From assembly GCA_023386645.1 (NCBI GenBank), contig JAEWJI010000058.1, positions 203,432-267,431 on the forward strand: a stretch of DNA of 64,000 nt. The letters are read 5' to 3'. This stretch comes from Pseudomonadota bacterium (GTDB taxonomy: Bacteria; Pseudomonadota; Alphaproteobacteria; Caulobacterales; Caulobacteraceae). This document shows positions 30,234 through 40,900 of the stretch, in pieces; positions within the stretch are counted from its first letter, which is position 1; each line of letters begins with the position of its first letter. Position numbers and translations under genes: made by a program. Below the pieces are notes generated by a model, which searched no databases, was not told where the DNA came from, and saw nothing but the letters and a program-made list of their open reading frames with translations.

Positions 30234-31775
30234 ATGCTTGTCGGTGAAATTAGGAATCAGATCGACGGGATCTGGGATGACTTCTGGTCGGGCGGCGTGT
30301 CCAATCCACTCAGCGTCATGGAGCAGCTCACCTATCTGCTCTTCATCAAGCGCCTAGACGAACTGCAGAGCGTAGAGGAACGCAAGGCCGAGGCGCTGAG
30401 GAAGCCGGTCGAGCGCCGCATCTTCCCCGAAGGCCTCGATGACGATGGGGAGCCCTACGACAATCTGCGCTGGTCACGGTTCAAGGGAATGGAGCCGCGG
30501 GAGATGTACCGGATCGTTGACCGGCACGTCTTTCCTTTCATCCGCGAGAAGGTCGCCGCGGAAGGCGCCGTCGCCCGGCACATGCGCGAGGCCCGCTTCG
30601 CCATTCCAACGCCCGCGCTGCTGGCAAAGGTGGTCGACAAGCTCGACCGCGTGCCGATGGCCGAGCGCGACACCAAGGGCGACATCTACGAGTACATGCT
30701 GAGCAAGATCGCCAGCGCCGGCCAGAACGGCCAGTTCCGCACGCCGCGCCACATCATCCAGCTGATGGTGGCTTTGATGGAGCCCAAACCGACGGACGTA
30801 ATCTGCGACCCGGCCGCCGGCACCTGCGGTTTCCTGGTTGGCGCTGGCGAGTATCTGCGCGAGCACCATCCCGAGATTTTCCGGAATGACCAGCTCCGGC
30901 AGCACTTTCACGAGAAGGCTTTCCACGGCTTCGACTTCGATCCGACCATGCTCCGGATCGGCTCAATGAACATGATCCTGCACGGTGTCGAAAACCCGAT
31001 CATCGAACCGCGGGACAGTCTGTCCGAGGACATAGCCAACGAGAAAGAGAGGTACGACCTAATCCTCGCGAATCCGCCCTTCGCCGGCTCACTGGACTAT
31101 GAGCAGACAGCTCTCGACCTGCAGCGCATCGTCAAGACACGCAAGACCGAGCTCCTGTTTCTTGCCTTGTTCCTGAGGCTGCTCAAGGTCGGCGGACGGG
31201 GAGCGGTGATCGTCCCCGACGGGGTGCTGTTTGGCTCGTCCAACGCGCACAAGGAACTGCGCCGCATGATCGTCGAGGATCACAAGCTGGAGGCGGTGAT
31301 CTCGCTGCCGACGGGCGTTTTCCGACCCTACGCTGGCGTCTCAACCGCAATCTTGATCTTCACCAAGACCGGCGTCGGCGGAACCGAGGATGTCTGGTTC
31401 TACGATATGAAGGCGGATGGCTGGTCGCTGGACGACAAACGTCAGCCCCTGCTGCCGGAAGATAGGTTGGGGGTCGCGCCGTCGCGGGCCCTGACCGAGG
31501 CCGAGCACGAGAAAAATAACCTACCTGATGTGCTGACGCGCTGGATGGATCGGCGCGGCGCGGAGCGCGATCGCCCCCGCACGGCCCAGAGTTTCGTCGT
31601 GTCTAGAGCCGACCTCATCAGCGACGGTGCCTATGACCTATCCATTAACCGGTACAAGGAAAACGTTCACAAAGCCGTCGAGCACGAAAGCCCGGCGCAG
31701 ATCATCGCCCACCTGAAGCGCTTGGAGGTGGAGATCACCGAACGCCTCGCGAGGCTTGAGGAGATCGTTAGGTGA
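30234..31775 (+). CDS. hsdM: Type I restriction-modification methyltransferase subunit
   Basis: A 513-residue HsdM. The N-terminal helical domain (1-140) is followed by an N6-adenine methylase core: SAM motif DPAAGTCGFL at 192-201, FDFDPTML, and the catalytic NPPF at 280-283. A VIVPDGVLFGSSNAHKELR stretch is typical of HsdM. Two HsdM with one HsdS methylate the bipartite target, and with HsdR they restrict unmodified DNA. The stop overlaps hsdS (GTGA). It is preceded by a 92-base gap that may hold its promoter. Confidence 0.95.
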   Translation: MLVGEIRNQIDGIWDDFWSGGVSNPLSVMEQLTYLLFIKRLDELQSVEERKAEALRKPVERRIFPEGLDDDGEPYDNLRWSRFKGMEPREMYRIVDRHVFPFIREKVAAEGAVARHMREARFAIPTPALLAKVVDKLDRVPMAERDTKGDIYEYMLSKIASAGQNGQFRTPRHIIQLMVALMEPKPTDVICDPAAGTCGFLVGAGEYLREHHPEIFRNDQLRQHFHEKAFHGFDFDPTMLRIGSMNMILHGVENPIIEPRDSLSEDIANEKERYDLILANPPFAGSLDYEQTALDLQRIVKTRKTELLFLALFLRLLKVGGRGAVIVPDGVLFGSSNAHKELRRMIVEDHKLEAVISLPTGVFRPYAGVSTAILIFTKTGVGGTEDVWFYDMKADGWSLDDKRQPLLPEDRLGVAPSRALTEAEHEKNNLPDVLTRWMDRRGAERDRPRTAQSFVVSRADLISDGAYDLSINRYKENVHKAVEHESPAQIIAHLKRLEVEITERLARLEEIVR

Positions 31776-33016
31776 GTACTTCAGCCCAGGCTCGGTCGCA
31801 TCGCTCCAACGGTGCCAATCCCGCGATGCCATCGGGATGGCGAACTCTCCCTCTGTCGATGCTTGCGGAAGCACGCTTGGGCAAAATGCTCGATGCAGCG
31901 AAAAACAGGGGCACGCTCAAACCTTACCTACGAAATCCAAACGTCCGCTGGATGGAGGTTAAGCTAGACGACCTCAAGGAGATGCCGTTTGAGCCGCACG
32001 AGGAGGACAAGTTTGCCATCCGGGACGGCGATGTCCTCATTTGCGAAGGCGGGGAGGCCGGCAGGGCGGCAATTTGGAACGGTCCTGATCTTGGGATCAA
32101 GTTCCAGAAGGCCATACATCGAGTTAGATGCGGCGCAGATCTGTATAATAGATACCTCGTACACAAACTTATGTACGACTATCACAACGGCCAGCTTGCG
32201 GATTACCTTACCGGCGTAACAATAAAGCACATCACCGGACAAGACCTGGCAAGGTACCAAATCCCTCTTCCGCCGCTAGCCGAACAGATGCGGATCGTGG
32301 CGATCCTCGACGAGGCCGCCGCACTGCGCCGCAACCGGCAAGAGGCGTTGCTGGCGCTGTCTCGCCTGCTGAAGGCGACCTTCTCGAGTATTTTTGGCGA
32401 TCCGGCGGTCAATGAACGTCGCTGGGATCGAATGACGCTGAGATCTGTCAGCACGGTTTTTTCTGACGGCCCCTTTGGGTCGAATTTAAAAAGCGAGCAC
32501 TACACAGAAACGGGAATCCGCGTCATTCGGCTACAGAATATCGGATCCGGCGAGTTTTTGGATGAGGATCGAGCATTCGTCACCGAGGATCATTTTGCTC
32601 GCCTAAGAAAGCATTCTTGCCTGCCGGGGGACCTCCTCATCGGGACGCTAGGCGACCCAAACCTCAGAGCGTGCATTCAGCCTGACGATATTCCAGTCGC
32701 ATTGAACAAGGCCGACTGCGTCCAGATGCGGTGCGATCAGGACATTGCTGTGCCGGAATACATTGAGGCGCTTCTAAATCATCCTTCGACAGAGCGTCTG
32801 GCTCAGAACAAGGTGCAAGGACAGACGCGCTTGCGCATCAGCATGGGACGCTTACGAGAACTCGAGGTGCCCATGCCTCCCGTCGATATCCAGCGCGCGT
32901 TTTCTGCGAGGGTTCGGGCCATTAGGGACGTGCAGAGGGGCCAGAGAGAGCACCTCGCCCAACTGGACGCCCTGTTCGCATCCTTGCAGCATCGCGCATT
33001 TAGGGGGGAGCTTTAG
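31772..33016 (+). CDS. hsdS: Type I restriction-modification specificity subunit
   Basis: A 414-residue HsdS beginning with GTG inside the hsdM stop. Two target-recognition domains (about 20-155 and 210-355) are each followed by a conserved helix: IPLPPLAEQMRIVAILDEAAALRR and VPMPPVDIQRAFSARVRAI (shown in part: PLPPLAEQMRIVAILDE and PMPPVDIQRAF). Base composition here is visibly more AT-rich than in the flanking genes, as expected for a fast-exchanging specificity gene. The DNA target cannot be predicted. The stop TAG directly abuts the next GTG. Confidence 0.93.
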   Translation: MSTSAQARSHRSNGANPAMPSGWRTLPLSMLAEARLGKMLDAAKNRGTLKPYLRNPNVRWMEVKLDDLKEMPFEPHEEDKFAIRDGDVLICEGGEAGRAAIWNGPDLGIKFQKAIHRVRCGADLYNRYLVHKLMYDYHNGQLADYLTGVTIKHITGQDLARYQIPLPPLAEQMRIVAILDEAAALRRNRQEALLALSRLLKATFSSIFGDPAVNERRWDRMTLRSVSTVFSDGPFGSNLKSEHYTETGIRVIRLQNIGSGEFLDEDRAFVTEDHFARLRKHSCLPGDLLIGTLGDPNLRACIQPDDIPVALNKADCVQMRCDQDIAVPEYIEALLNHPSTERLAQNKVQGQTRLRISMGRLRELEVPMPPVDIQRAFSARVRAIRDVQRGQREHLAQLDALFASLQHRAFRGEL

Positions 33017-33949
33017 GTGCGCGGCCAGCTCGTTCCGGTATGGGGAGAAACTTGGAAAGCCGTTTGGGCAAAACTCCTCGCCGGTTCAGATACGCCCAAT
33101 GAACTTGCCATCGAGCTTTTCCGCGAGTTAGCGGCCGAGCCTGAGCCCCCGGATGAGCCACTCCCGCCGGACCCAGGCGCGTTTGACGTGAACGGCGATC
33201 TCGTCGACCCAATCGCGCTCGCCCGCATCACGCAGTACGAGGCTGCGCTGGAGTTCTACGAACGGCGCCGCGCGAAGTATACGGAGGCGCTAAATGGTGC
33301 GGGCTCCAAGCAGGCCCTTCGAGCCGTAATTCTGGGCACCACGGACGAGCCATCGGCAATAAGGCTCCTTGAGCGCAGCTTTCGGGTCGTGGAGGAGTAC
33401 GGCGGAGATGCACTCGCCAACCGCTTCTACCTGCTCGTCGAAGCCTTCCTGCAGAGGTTCAGCCTCCGCTACGATCTGCGGCGACCGTTTACGCTGCACC
33501 CGACCCTCCCGGGCGTCTTTGCGAGCTTGATGCGCGACCTGAAGACGGTGAGCCAGAACGACGCCGACCTGGAGCCGATCTATCACGACTTTGAAGAGGC
33601 CTTGCGTGACCTGACCGCCGAGCGATCGGAGCGGCTCATCAAGACTTGCATCCAGAAACAGGTGAATCTGCTGGAGGCGTTGGGTCAGAAGTGTCCGGGA
33701 GTAACCACCGACTCGTTGGGCCGAATATGCGACGAGCTCGGGGTCTGGCCTCATGCCAGCGTTCGCGATGCCATGAAGAACCTTTATAAGTTCTCGTGCA
33801 ATTACCCCGGCATTCGACATGCCGGCACGCCCGCCAATCGGATTCGTGCAATCGAGATGAAGGACATGGTCGCAGTCACGGTCCTGTTGGCCGGCTTTGC
33901 GCCCTACCTGTCTCACCAACTCGACGCCGACGCGATCTACCGCGGATGA
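33017..33949 (+). CDS. Abortive-infection-C-like protein inside the hsd operon
   Basis: A 310-residue protein starting GTG immediately after the hsdS stop. The N-terminal half is charged and helical with a proline-rich loop (EPEPPDEPLPPDPG). The C-terminal part (about 215-300) has an R-H pattern in YPGIRHAGTPANRIRAIEMKD followed by a hydrophobic helix (abridged: PGIRHAGTPANRI), resembling Abi_C/HEPN-like domains found next to type I systems. A HEPN RNase motif in strict form is not seen. It may be a regulator or back-up effector of the restriction complex; this is inference. Confidence 0.6.
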   Translation: MRGQLVPVWGETWKAVWAKLLAGSDTPNELAIELFRELAAEPEPPDEPLPPDPGAFDVNGDLVDPIALARITQYEAALEFYERRRAKYTEALNGAGSKQALRAVILGTTDEPSAIRLLERSFRVVEEYGGDALANRFYLLVEAFLQRFSLRYDLRRPFTLHPTLPGVFASLMRDLKTVSQNDADLEPIYHDFEEALRDLTAERSERLIKTCIQKQVNLLEALGQKCPGVTTDSLGRICDELGVWPHASVRDAMKNLYKFSCNYPGIRHAGTPANRIRAIEMKDMVAVTVLLAGFAPYLSHQLDADAIYRG

Positions 33950-34464
33950 CGGTCGGACCCGCCACCCACATCCTGACGCTTCCGGGCCCGATGCTCCGTC
34001 GGGGATTCTGGCTCTATGTGTGGCGGGTCGAAACCCCCATGGGCGAGCTGCTGTATGTCGGTCGCACCGGTGACAACTCCAGCCCACACGCGACGGCCCC
34101 CTACACCCGAATGGGCCAACACCTGGGTTCGATCGCTAACCAGAATGCCCTGCGCAAGTATCTGGAGAAGCTTGGCGTACCGTTGGAGGCCTGCACCTTC
34201 CACCTCGTCAGCCACGGCCCCCTGTATAGCGAGGTCGCCAAAGTCGACGGCGCCACCCGCGAGGCCCTGATGGCCGCGCACAAGCCGCTGCGCGATATCG
34301 TCGGTGCGATGGAGAAGGCCCTTGCCGACGACCTGAGCGCGGCCGGCTACACCGTGCTGAACCCCGTCCGCTGCAGATGGCCGCTGGACCCGGCGCTCTA
34401 TGCGCCCGTACGATCAGCGTTCGCTGAACGCTTTGCCGGATTGCGCCGGGAGGGAGCCGCCTGA
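33946..34464 (+). CDS. GIY-YIG-like domain protein inside the hsd operon
   Basis: A 172-residue protein whose ATG overlaps the previous stop. A divergent GIY-YIG core is visible: LYVWRVE near residue 24, LLYVGRTGD near 37, a conserved arginine in YTRMGQHLGS and a later asparagine in TVLNPVRC. The family cuts or repairs DNA in mobile elements and repair pathways. The gene ends in TGATG with hsdR, so it is translated along with the restriction subunits. I do not know a described type I system with a GIY-YIG gene in this place; it might act as an accessory nuclease. Confidence 0.65.
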   Translation: MTVGPATHILTLPGPMLRRGFWLYVWRVETPMGELLYVGRTGDNSSPHATAPYTRMGQHLGSIANQNALRKYLEKLGVPLEACTFHLVSHGPLYSEVAKVDGATREALMAAHKPLRDIVGAMEKALADDLSAAGYTVLNPVRCRWPLDPALYAPVRSAFAERFAGLRREGAA

Positions 34465-37400
34465 TGTCGCAGTTCGCCTTTATGACCACCGAGTTCGGCC
34501 AGATCCAAGCCCTGGCGGTGCGTGTGGAGGCGATGGCCCATAGCGACGCCCGCGGCGCCTGCTTCTATGCGAGGCTGGCGCTCGAGACGATGGTGGAGTG
34601 GCTCTACCGGCACGATGCCACCCTGCGCTCGCCCTATGAGCGGACGCTTTCTGCGCGCATCCATGAGCCGACCTTCAAGGCGCTGGTCGGCCCGGCTCTG
34701 CTGACCAAGGCGCGGGCGATCAAGGACCTCGGCAATCGATCCGCCCATGAGTCCCGGACCGTCCCTCCGGCCGACGGCGTCGCCGCCGCCCGTGAGCTGT
34801 TCCATCTCTGTTACTGGCTGGTGCGCACCTACGGCCAAGGCGAAAAGCCTCCGGAGACTTTGGCCTTCTCGGCCGACGCCCTGCCTCTCAACCGTTCCGT
34901 GCCGGCGGAGCGACTGGATCAGCTGAACGCCGCCGCAGAACGCTTCGTCGACGCCGTGCGCGCCCGGGAGACTGCAGAGGCGCGGGCCCGCGCCAGCGAC
35001 CAAAGCCGCGCTGAGCTGGAAGCTGAACTCGCCCGACTGCGGGAAGAGGTAGCGGCCGCCAAGGCCGCAAACACGGCACGCCCCGATAACCACGACTACA
35101 ACGAAGCCGCGACCCGCGACCTGTTCATCGATCTGCTTCTGCGCGAAGCAGGCTGGTCCACGGATGCGGGTAACCTAGAGCTGGAAGTCCCGGTCACGGG
35201 CATGCCCAACACCCCGGGCCAAGGCCTCGTCGACTACGTGCTGCGCGGCGATGACGGAAAGCCACTGGCGGTCGTTGAAGCGAAGCGTACGCGCAAGGAT
35301 CCCCGCGTCGGCCAACGCCAGGCCGAGCTCTATGCCGATTGCCTCGAAGCGGAATCCGGCCAGCGGCCGATCATCTTCTACACCAACGGCTATGATCACT
35401 GGATCTGGGACGACCGCCGCTACCCGCCACGCGGCATTCAAGGCTTCCTGACCAAGGACGAGCTCGAGCTGGCCGTCCGACGCCGGACGATCCTGCGTCC
35501 GCTGTCCAGCGCGGCGATCGATGCCGAAATCGCCGGCCGCTACTATCAGACCCGCGCCATCCGCCGGGTCGCCGAGACCTTCGAAAAGGACAAGCAGCGC
35601 CGCGCGCTTCTGGTGATGGCTACAGGAGCGGGCAAAACGCGAACCGTCATCGCCCTCGCCGACCTGATGATGAAGGCCAACTGGGCCCGGCGCATCCTGT
35701 TTCTGGCCGATCGCAAGGCCTTGGTGAACCAGGCGTCCGGCGCCTTCAAGAAATTCCTGCCATCGGCCTCGCCGGTGAATCTGATCTCGGACCGTACCTC
35801 GACCGGCCGTGTCTATCTCTCGACCTATCCGACCATGATGGGTTTGATCGACAAGAAGGGGGACGGCGACGCCAGGCGGTTTGGCCCCGGTCATTTCGAC
35901 CTCATCGTCATCGATGAGGCTCACCGCTCGGTCTATCGCAAGTACGGCGCGATATTCGACTACTTCGACAGCCTGGTGGTCGGGCTGACAGCTACGCCCA
36001 AGGACGAGATCGACCGCGATACCTACGGCCTGTTCAACCTGCAGCGGGGCGTCCCCACGGACGCCTATGGTCTGGACGAGGCGGTGAGCGACGGCTTCCT
36101 GGTGCCCCCCAAGGCGGTTTCGGTCCCCCTTCGCTTTGAACGCGAAGGCATTCGGTACGACGACCTTTCCGACGAGGAGAAGGAGGCGTGGGACGCCCTC
36201 GAATGGGACGAGGACGGCAATGTGCCTGCCGTGGTCGAGCCCGCCGCGGTCAACAAGTGGCTGTTCAACGCCGACACCGTCGACAAGGTGCTGGCGCACC
36301 TTATGACTCACGGCCAACGCGTGGCCGACGGCGATCGGCTGGGCAAGACCATAATCTTCGCCAAGAACCAGGACCACGCCCGGTTCATCATCGAACGCTT
36401 CGACCTGGCCTATCCGAGCATGGCCGGATCCTTTGCGCGGGTGATCATCTCGGGCGACTCTTATGCCCAGTCGTTGATCGATGACTTCTCCCAGCCAGAC
36501 AAGGCGCCGCACATCGCGGTGTCTGTCGACATGCTGGATACCGGGATCGATGTCCCTGAGGTGGTCAATCTGGTCTTCTTCAAGATCGTGCGCTCGAAGA
36601 CCAAATTCTGGCAGATGATCGGTCGGGGCACCCGGCTGTGCCCAGAACTCTTCGGACCGGAACAGGACAAGGCCTACTTCTCGGTCTTTGACTTCTGCCA
36701 GAACCTCGAGTTCTTCAATCAGAATCCGGCCGTGACCGACGGCGCGGTCGGCGCGTCTCTCAGCCAGCGCCTGTTCGCCGCGCGCGTCGAATTGATCAGC
36801 GCACTTGACGGACTGCATCCGCCCACGCGCTGGGGCGACTTTCCAACCCACCAGAGCGCGCCGTCATCCGTGGCTGAGGGCGCTGGACCCGAAGCCGATG
36901 CCCGAAGCCTGCGCGACGACCTCGCGAACGGATTGCGGGACATCGTCAGCGGAATGAGCCTCGACAACTTCCTCGTTCGGCCCAAGCGACGCCTGGTCGA
37001 AAAGTACGCGTCCGCAGAGGCTTGGTCGCGCCTCGGCCTCGATGAACAGACCGAGCTGCTGAGCAACCTGGCCAGCCTGCCGAGCGCTGTCGGCGATGAC
37101 GACATCGCCGCCAAGCAGTTCGACGTCCTGATCCTGAGAACCCAGCTCGCGGTCCTCCGGGGCGAGGCAGGTTTCACCCGCTTGCGCGACCGGATCATCG
37201 GGCTCGCTTCCCTGCTGGAGGAGAAGGGAAACATCCCGATGGTCGCCGCGGAAATGGCGTTCATCCAAGAGGTTCAATCCGAAGACTATTGGCAGGACAT
37301 AACCGCTCCGATGCTGGAGCAACTCCGGCGCCGCCTACGCGCCCTGATCAAGCTGATCGAAGTCAAAAAGCGAATCACGATCAGGACCGACTTCGAGGAC

Positions 37401-37919
37401 GAGATCGGCGCCGGCGCTGAGATCGAACTGGCCGGCACCAGCGTCGGCGCCGACATGGATCGTTTCAGACGGAAGGCGCAGTTCTTCCTCCAAGAAAACG
37501 CCAACCACATCGCGATCCTGAAGCTGCGTCGCAACGAGCCACTCACGCAGACCGACCTCGCCGGGCTCGAGCGCATCTTTATAGCGGCCGACGTCGCCGC
37601 CCCGGAGGACATCGCCCGAATCCAATCCGAAGGCGGCCTTGGCCTTTTTGTCCGTTCCCTCGTCGGGCTGGATCGCGAGGCCGCCAAGGCGGCCTTCGCC
37701 GGGTTCATCGGCGACCGGACGCTATCTGCGAACCAGATCGAATTTCTCAACATGGTCATCGACCACCTGACCGAGCGCGGCCAGATGGACCCCGGCCTCC
37801 TCTATGGGAGCCCGTTTACCGACTTCGATCCCATGGGAGTGTCGGGGCTGTTCAGCCTCGCAGACACCACCGAGGTGATCGAGATCCTCGACGAGGTGAA
37901 GCGGCGAGCCGCAGCATAA
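34464..37919 (+). CDS. hsdR: Type I restriction endonuclease/translocase subunit
   Basis: An 1,151-residue HsdR. Order: DUF4145-like helical domain (about 10-125), a coiled coil (about 160-205), the PD-(D/E)xK nuclease (Asp257 in VDYVL, EAK at 272-274), and an SF2 helicase with Walker A MATGAGKT at 385-392, DEAH at 484-487, TATP near 510 and a motif VI QMIGRGTRLC. The C-terminal region binds the methylase core. It pumps DNA with ATP and cuts at a distance from the site. It closes the run hsdM-hsdS-abiC-like-GIY-YIG-hsdR, all overlapping or abutting. Confidence 0.95.
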   Translation: MSQFAFMTTEFGQIQALAVRVEAMAHSDARGACFYARLALETMVEWLYRHDATLRSPYERTLSARIHEPTFKALVGPALLTKARAIKDLGNRSAHESRTVPPADGVAAARELFHLCYWLVRTYGQGEKPPETLAFSADALPLNRSVPAERLDQLNAAAERFVDAVRARETAEARARASDQSRAELEAELARLREEVAAAKAANTARPDNHDYNEAATRDLFIDLLLREAGWSTDAGNLELEVPVTGMPNTPGQGLVDYVLRGDDGKPLAVVEAKRTRKDPRVGQRQAELYADCLEAESGQRPIIFYTNGYDHWIWDDRRYPPRGIQGFLTKDELELAVRRRTILRPLSSAAIDAEIAGRYYQTRAIRRVAETFEKDKQRRALLVMATGAGKTRTVIALADLMMKANWARRILFLADRKALVNQASGAFKKFLPSASPVNLISDRTSTGRVYLSTYPTMMGLIDKKGDGDARRFGPGHFDLIVIDEAHRSVYRKYGAIFDYFDSLVVGLTATPKDEIDRDTYGLFNLQRGVPTDAYGLDEAVSDGFLVPPKAVSVPLRFEREGIRYDDLSDEEKEAWDALEWDEDGNVPAVVEPAAVNKWLFNADTVDKVLAHLMTHGQRVADGDRLGKTIIFAKNQDHARFIIERFDLAYPSMAGSFARVIISGDSYAQSLIDDFSQPDKAPHIAVSVDMLDTGIDVPEVVNLVFFKIVRSKTKFWQMIGRGTRLCPELFGPEQDKAYFSVFDFCQNLEFFNQNPAVTDGAVGASLSQRLFAARVELISALDGLHPPTRWGDFPTHQSAPSSVAEGAGPEADARSLRDDLANGLRDIVSGMSLDNFLVRPKRRLVEKYASAEAWSRLGLDEQTELLSNLASLPSAVGDDDIAAKQFDVLILRTQLAVLRGEAGFTRLRDRIIGLASLLEEKGNIPMVAAEMAFIQEVQSEDYWQDITAPMLEQLRRRLRALIKLIEVKKRITIRTDFEDEIGAGAEIELAGTSVGADMDRFRRKAQFFLQENANHIAILKLRRNEPLTQTDLAGLERIFIAADVAAPEDIARIQSEGGLGLFVRSLVGLDREAAKAAFAGFIGDRTLSANQIEFLNMVIDHLTERGQMDPGLLYGSPFTDFDPMGVSGLFSLADTTEVIEILDEVKRRAAA

Positions 37920-37991
37920 GGTGCAGCCCAGCTGACACTGGCGCTGACGCGCCGCAACTCATAGTGAGGCATTATCGCGTAGAGGTACCGG

Positions 37992-40900
37992 GTGGAGCCT
38001 CGGACCCGCATGGGGGAGTCGGGGGTGGTCGACACACAGGAGACAGAGCTCGCGGCGCCAGACCTCGCCCTCGCTGAACATCTGTCCGCTCAGGACTGGA
38101 ACCGCTTTATCGCCGCCGAGATCGCACGCAACCGCGCGGCTTACGGCTCGCAGCCCAAATTCCTCACCGGCCACTTCAGAGGCGAGAAGCAGATCGCCGA
38201 CGACTACGCCGGCCGTGAATTACTTGAGCTTGTCCAAAACGCGGCTGACGCCGCCGCGGAATCCGGCGGACGGGGAAGGGTACGGATAGCGCTCTGGTCG
38301 GGGGGGCTCCTGGTGGCCAATACCGGCGCCCCGTTCCGGCCGGGCGGCGTGCAGTCCCTCATGGCCGTTCACGCCAGCGACAAGCCCGGTCGCAAGGCCG
38401 CCCTGATCGGTGCCAAGGGTCTCGGGTTCCGGGCTCTGCTCAACTGGTCCCATGAGCCCGTAATATCGAGCGGGCACTTGGAGATGGCTTTCTCACGACG
38501 GCATGCGGTCCAGCGGGTTCTCGCGATGGGCGGGGACGATCCCGAGATCGCCGCCCTATGCGCGGTGGAGGATGAGGAGGATTTCCCGGCGCCGGTTCTG
38601 GCTTTCCCGGCCGTCGGCGAAGCCGTCGCGGACCTCGGCGGCCAGGCCGGGGACCTCCTCGTCCGGGCGCGCGCCATGAGGGCGGAAGGGTTCGACACTG
38701 TGGTCGCCGCCGCCTTCGATGACGAGACCCGGCTGGACTGGGCCCGCAAACAAATCGCCGAATTTGAGCCGACCTTCCTGTTGTTCGTTCCGGCCTTGAC
38801 GGAGATTCGGATCGAGGTCGAGGGACAACCTTCGGTCACTTGGTCTCGGGAGGATACAGGGCCTGAGGCCTGCGATCTGGTCATCGAGACCGGGGACCCG
38901 GCCTCGGTGCGGACCGCAACCCAGAACTGGATCTGCCTGCATGAGGCGGGGTCGGTGGCCCTGCGCAATCGCAAAAAGCCCCACCTATTCGCTATGGCCT
39001 TCGCGCTGCGCCTTGATGAGCCAAACGCCCCCGGCGTTCTGCACACTTACTTTCCGACGAGCGTGCCCCTTCCCTTCCCGGGTCTGTTTCACGCGACCTT
39101 GGAGCTCGATTCTAGCCGTAAGCTTTTCAAGGCCAACTCTGACCTCAACGCCCAAGTCCTCGCTCGCCTAGCGGCCTTTCACGCTCGCGCTCTGTGGGAG
39201 CTTGTCAAGGATGGACGGGTCGCGAACGCCCTCGACTTCCTCGATCGCCGCGCGCCCTTCCCGGAAAGCCTCAAGGCGTTCGAGGCGGCGGCATATGCGG
39301 CGGCGGCCCTGCTGCCGTTGATCCCGACGATGAAGGGCGGGCGGGCCCCGGCCGCCAAGACCCGTCTAGGGCCGCCGGGTTACGAAACCTGGATGCCCAA
39401 GCGGCTGTTCGGCGACTTGGCCCGGCGCCGGAGCCTCAGCGATCAGCAGACGCTCGAGCGTCTTGGCGTTAGCATCATGGAGCCTGCGGAGGCCGTCGGT
39501 CTTTTGAAACGGGCGGAACTGACGCTTGAGGAAAGGGCCGCCGTCGTCCTCGGCGTGGCGGAGGCTTTGCCGTCGGAGCTTCACGCCCCCGCCCTCCTGC
39601 TCGACGACAAGGGGCGAAGCTTGGCCTCCACCAACACTGCCTTTCCCCCGCCGGTGGGCGACGAAGACCTGCCTAGGTTGCCAGACTGGGCCAAGGCTCG
39701 CTTCGTCTTGCCTGCGCTTTGGCGGCTTATCTTGCGCCGGGCGGAGGGGCAGCCGACCCGTGACGTCATTCGCAAATTGTCGGCTTTCGGCCTGACCGAG
39801 TACAGCAATGAGAGCGTCATCGCCGCTCTCCGCGGCCAAGCGGCCAAGGCGCTCAGCAATGGGCGTCGCGACCCGGATGTTGTCCAGCGCGAACTGCTCG
39901 CGACCCTCTATCGCTTGTATTCGCCGCTGTTCCGGCCGCCGCCAGGGGTCTTTTACGTCCGCTGCCGGGACGGCGACTGGCGCGATACCCGCGAGGTCCA
40001 TCTATCTCAAGGCTACGGCTTGGCCGGAGAGATTACAGCGGTACTTTACGCAGACCGGCCGTCGGAGCTGGTCGCGCTTCCCGCGGACAACGGTCTTCCA
40101 GCGGAAGGCGGCGTCGCCGACTTCCTGATCTGGCTCGGCGTTCATTCTTGGCCCCGGACCGCGTTGACGAAGCCCGGTCGCGAGTTTGCGCCCGTAGTTT
40201 TGCGTAGCCTGCCGAACCCTGTCGTCTTCCAAGATCAGACAGCCCAGACCGTGACGCGATCGAGCCTCTCGTGGGACTATACCCTGCAGGTTACGGCCCG
40301 AACGATCGTCGGGCTTTCGACCATCCTTTCCTCGGCACCCAGCGACGCCATCTTGGCTTGGCTGGCGCACGACCCCCGCTTCGATCCGGCGACACCCGAC
40401 GCCTTCCCCACTACGGCCCAAGGCCGCAAGGACGGCAAGTCCGCATGGCGGCCTTGGCCGGGTGTGTTGCCGGCGTTCGTGCAGCATCAAATCCAGACGA
40501 CACCGTGGCTGGAAGGCCGGGACGGCATCCGCCACGCGCCGGCCGATTGCATGGTCAACCCAGGTCGGCTCGGGGCCCTGTTCCACCGCCCGCGGCCAGC
40601 CTTGGCGTCGAGCGATGTGGGGCTAGGCCTATCCGCCGTCTTATGGCGGCGGGGCCTTGAGCATGCCGGCGTGCCCCAAGGTCTTGCCGAGCTTCCTGTC
40701 GCCCGATTTGTCGCCCTGATGACGGCCTTACCCGACCGCGACGTCACGCCTGATGTGGTCACCCGGTTTTATCGTCAGGTGTTGGAGCTCGAAACTCTCG
40801 ACATGGACGCAGATCGGTCGGGGTTTGAGGCTTTTTTGGCCCGAGGCCGGGTGCAGGTTCTGAGAGGGCGAGAGAGGGCCTGGGTGTCGCCAGGCGAGGC

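Noticed and set aside
30234..37919. BREX or another phage-exclusion system instead of type I restriction
   Set aside because: No BrxA, PglZ or BrxC/L homologue is found, and hsdM, hsdS and hsdR are complete.
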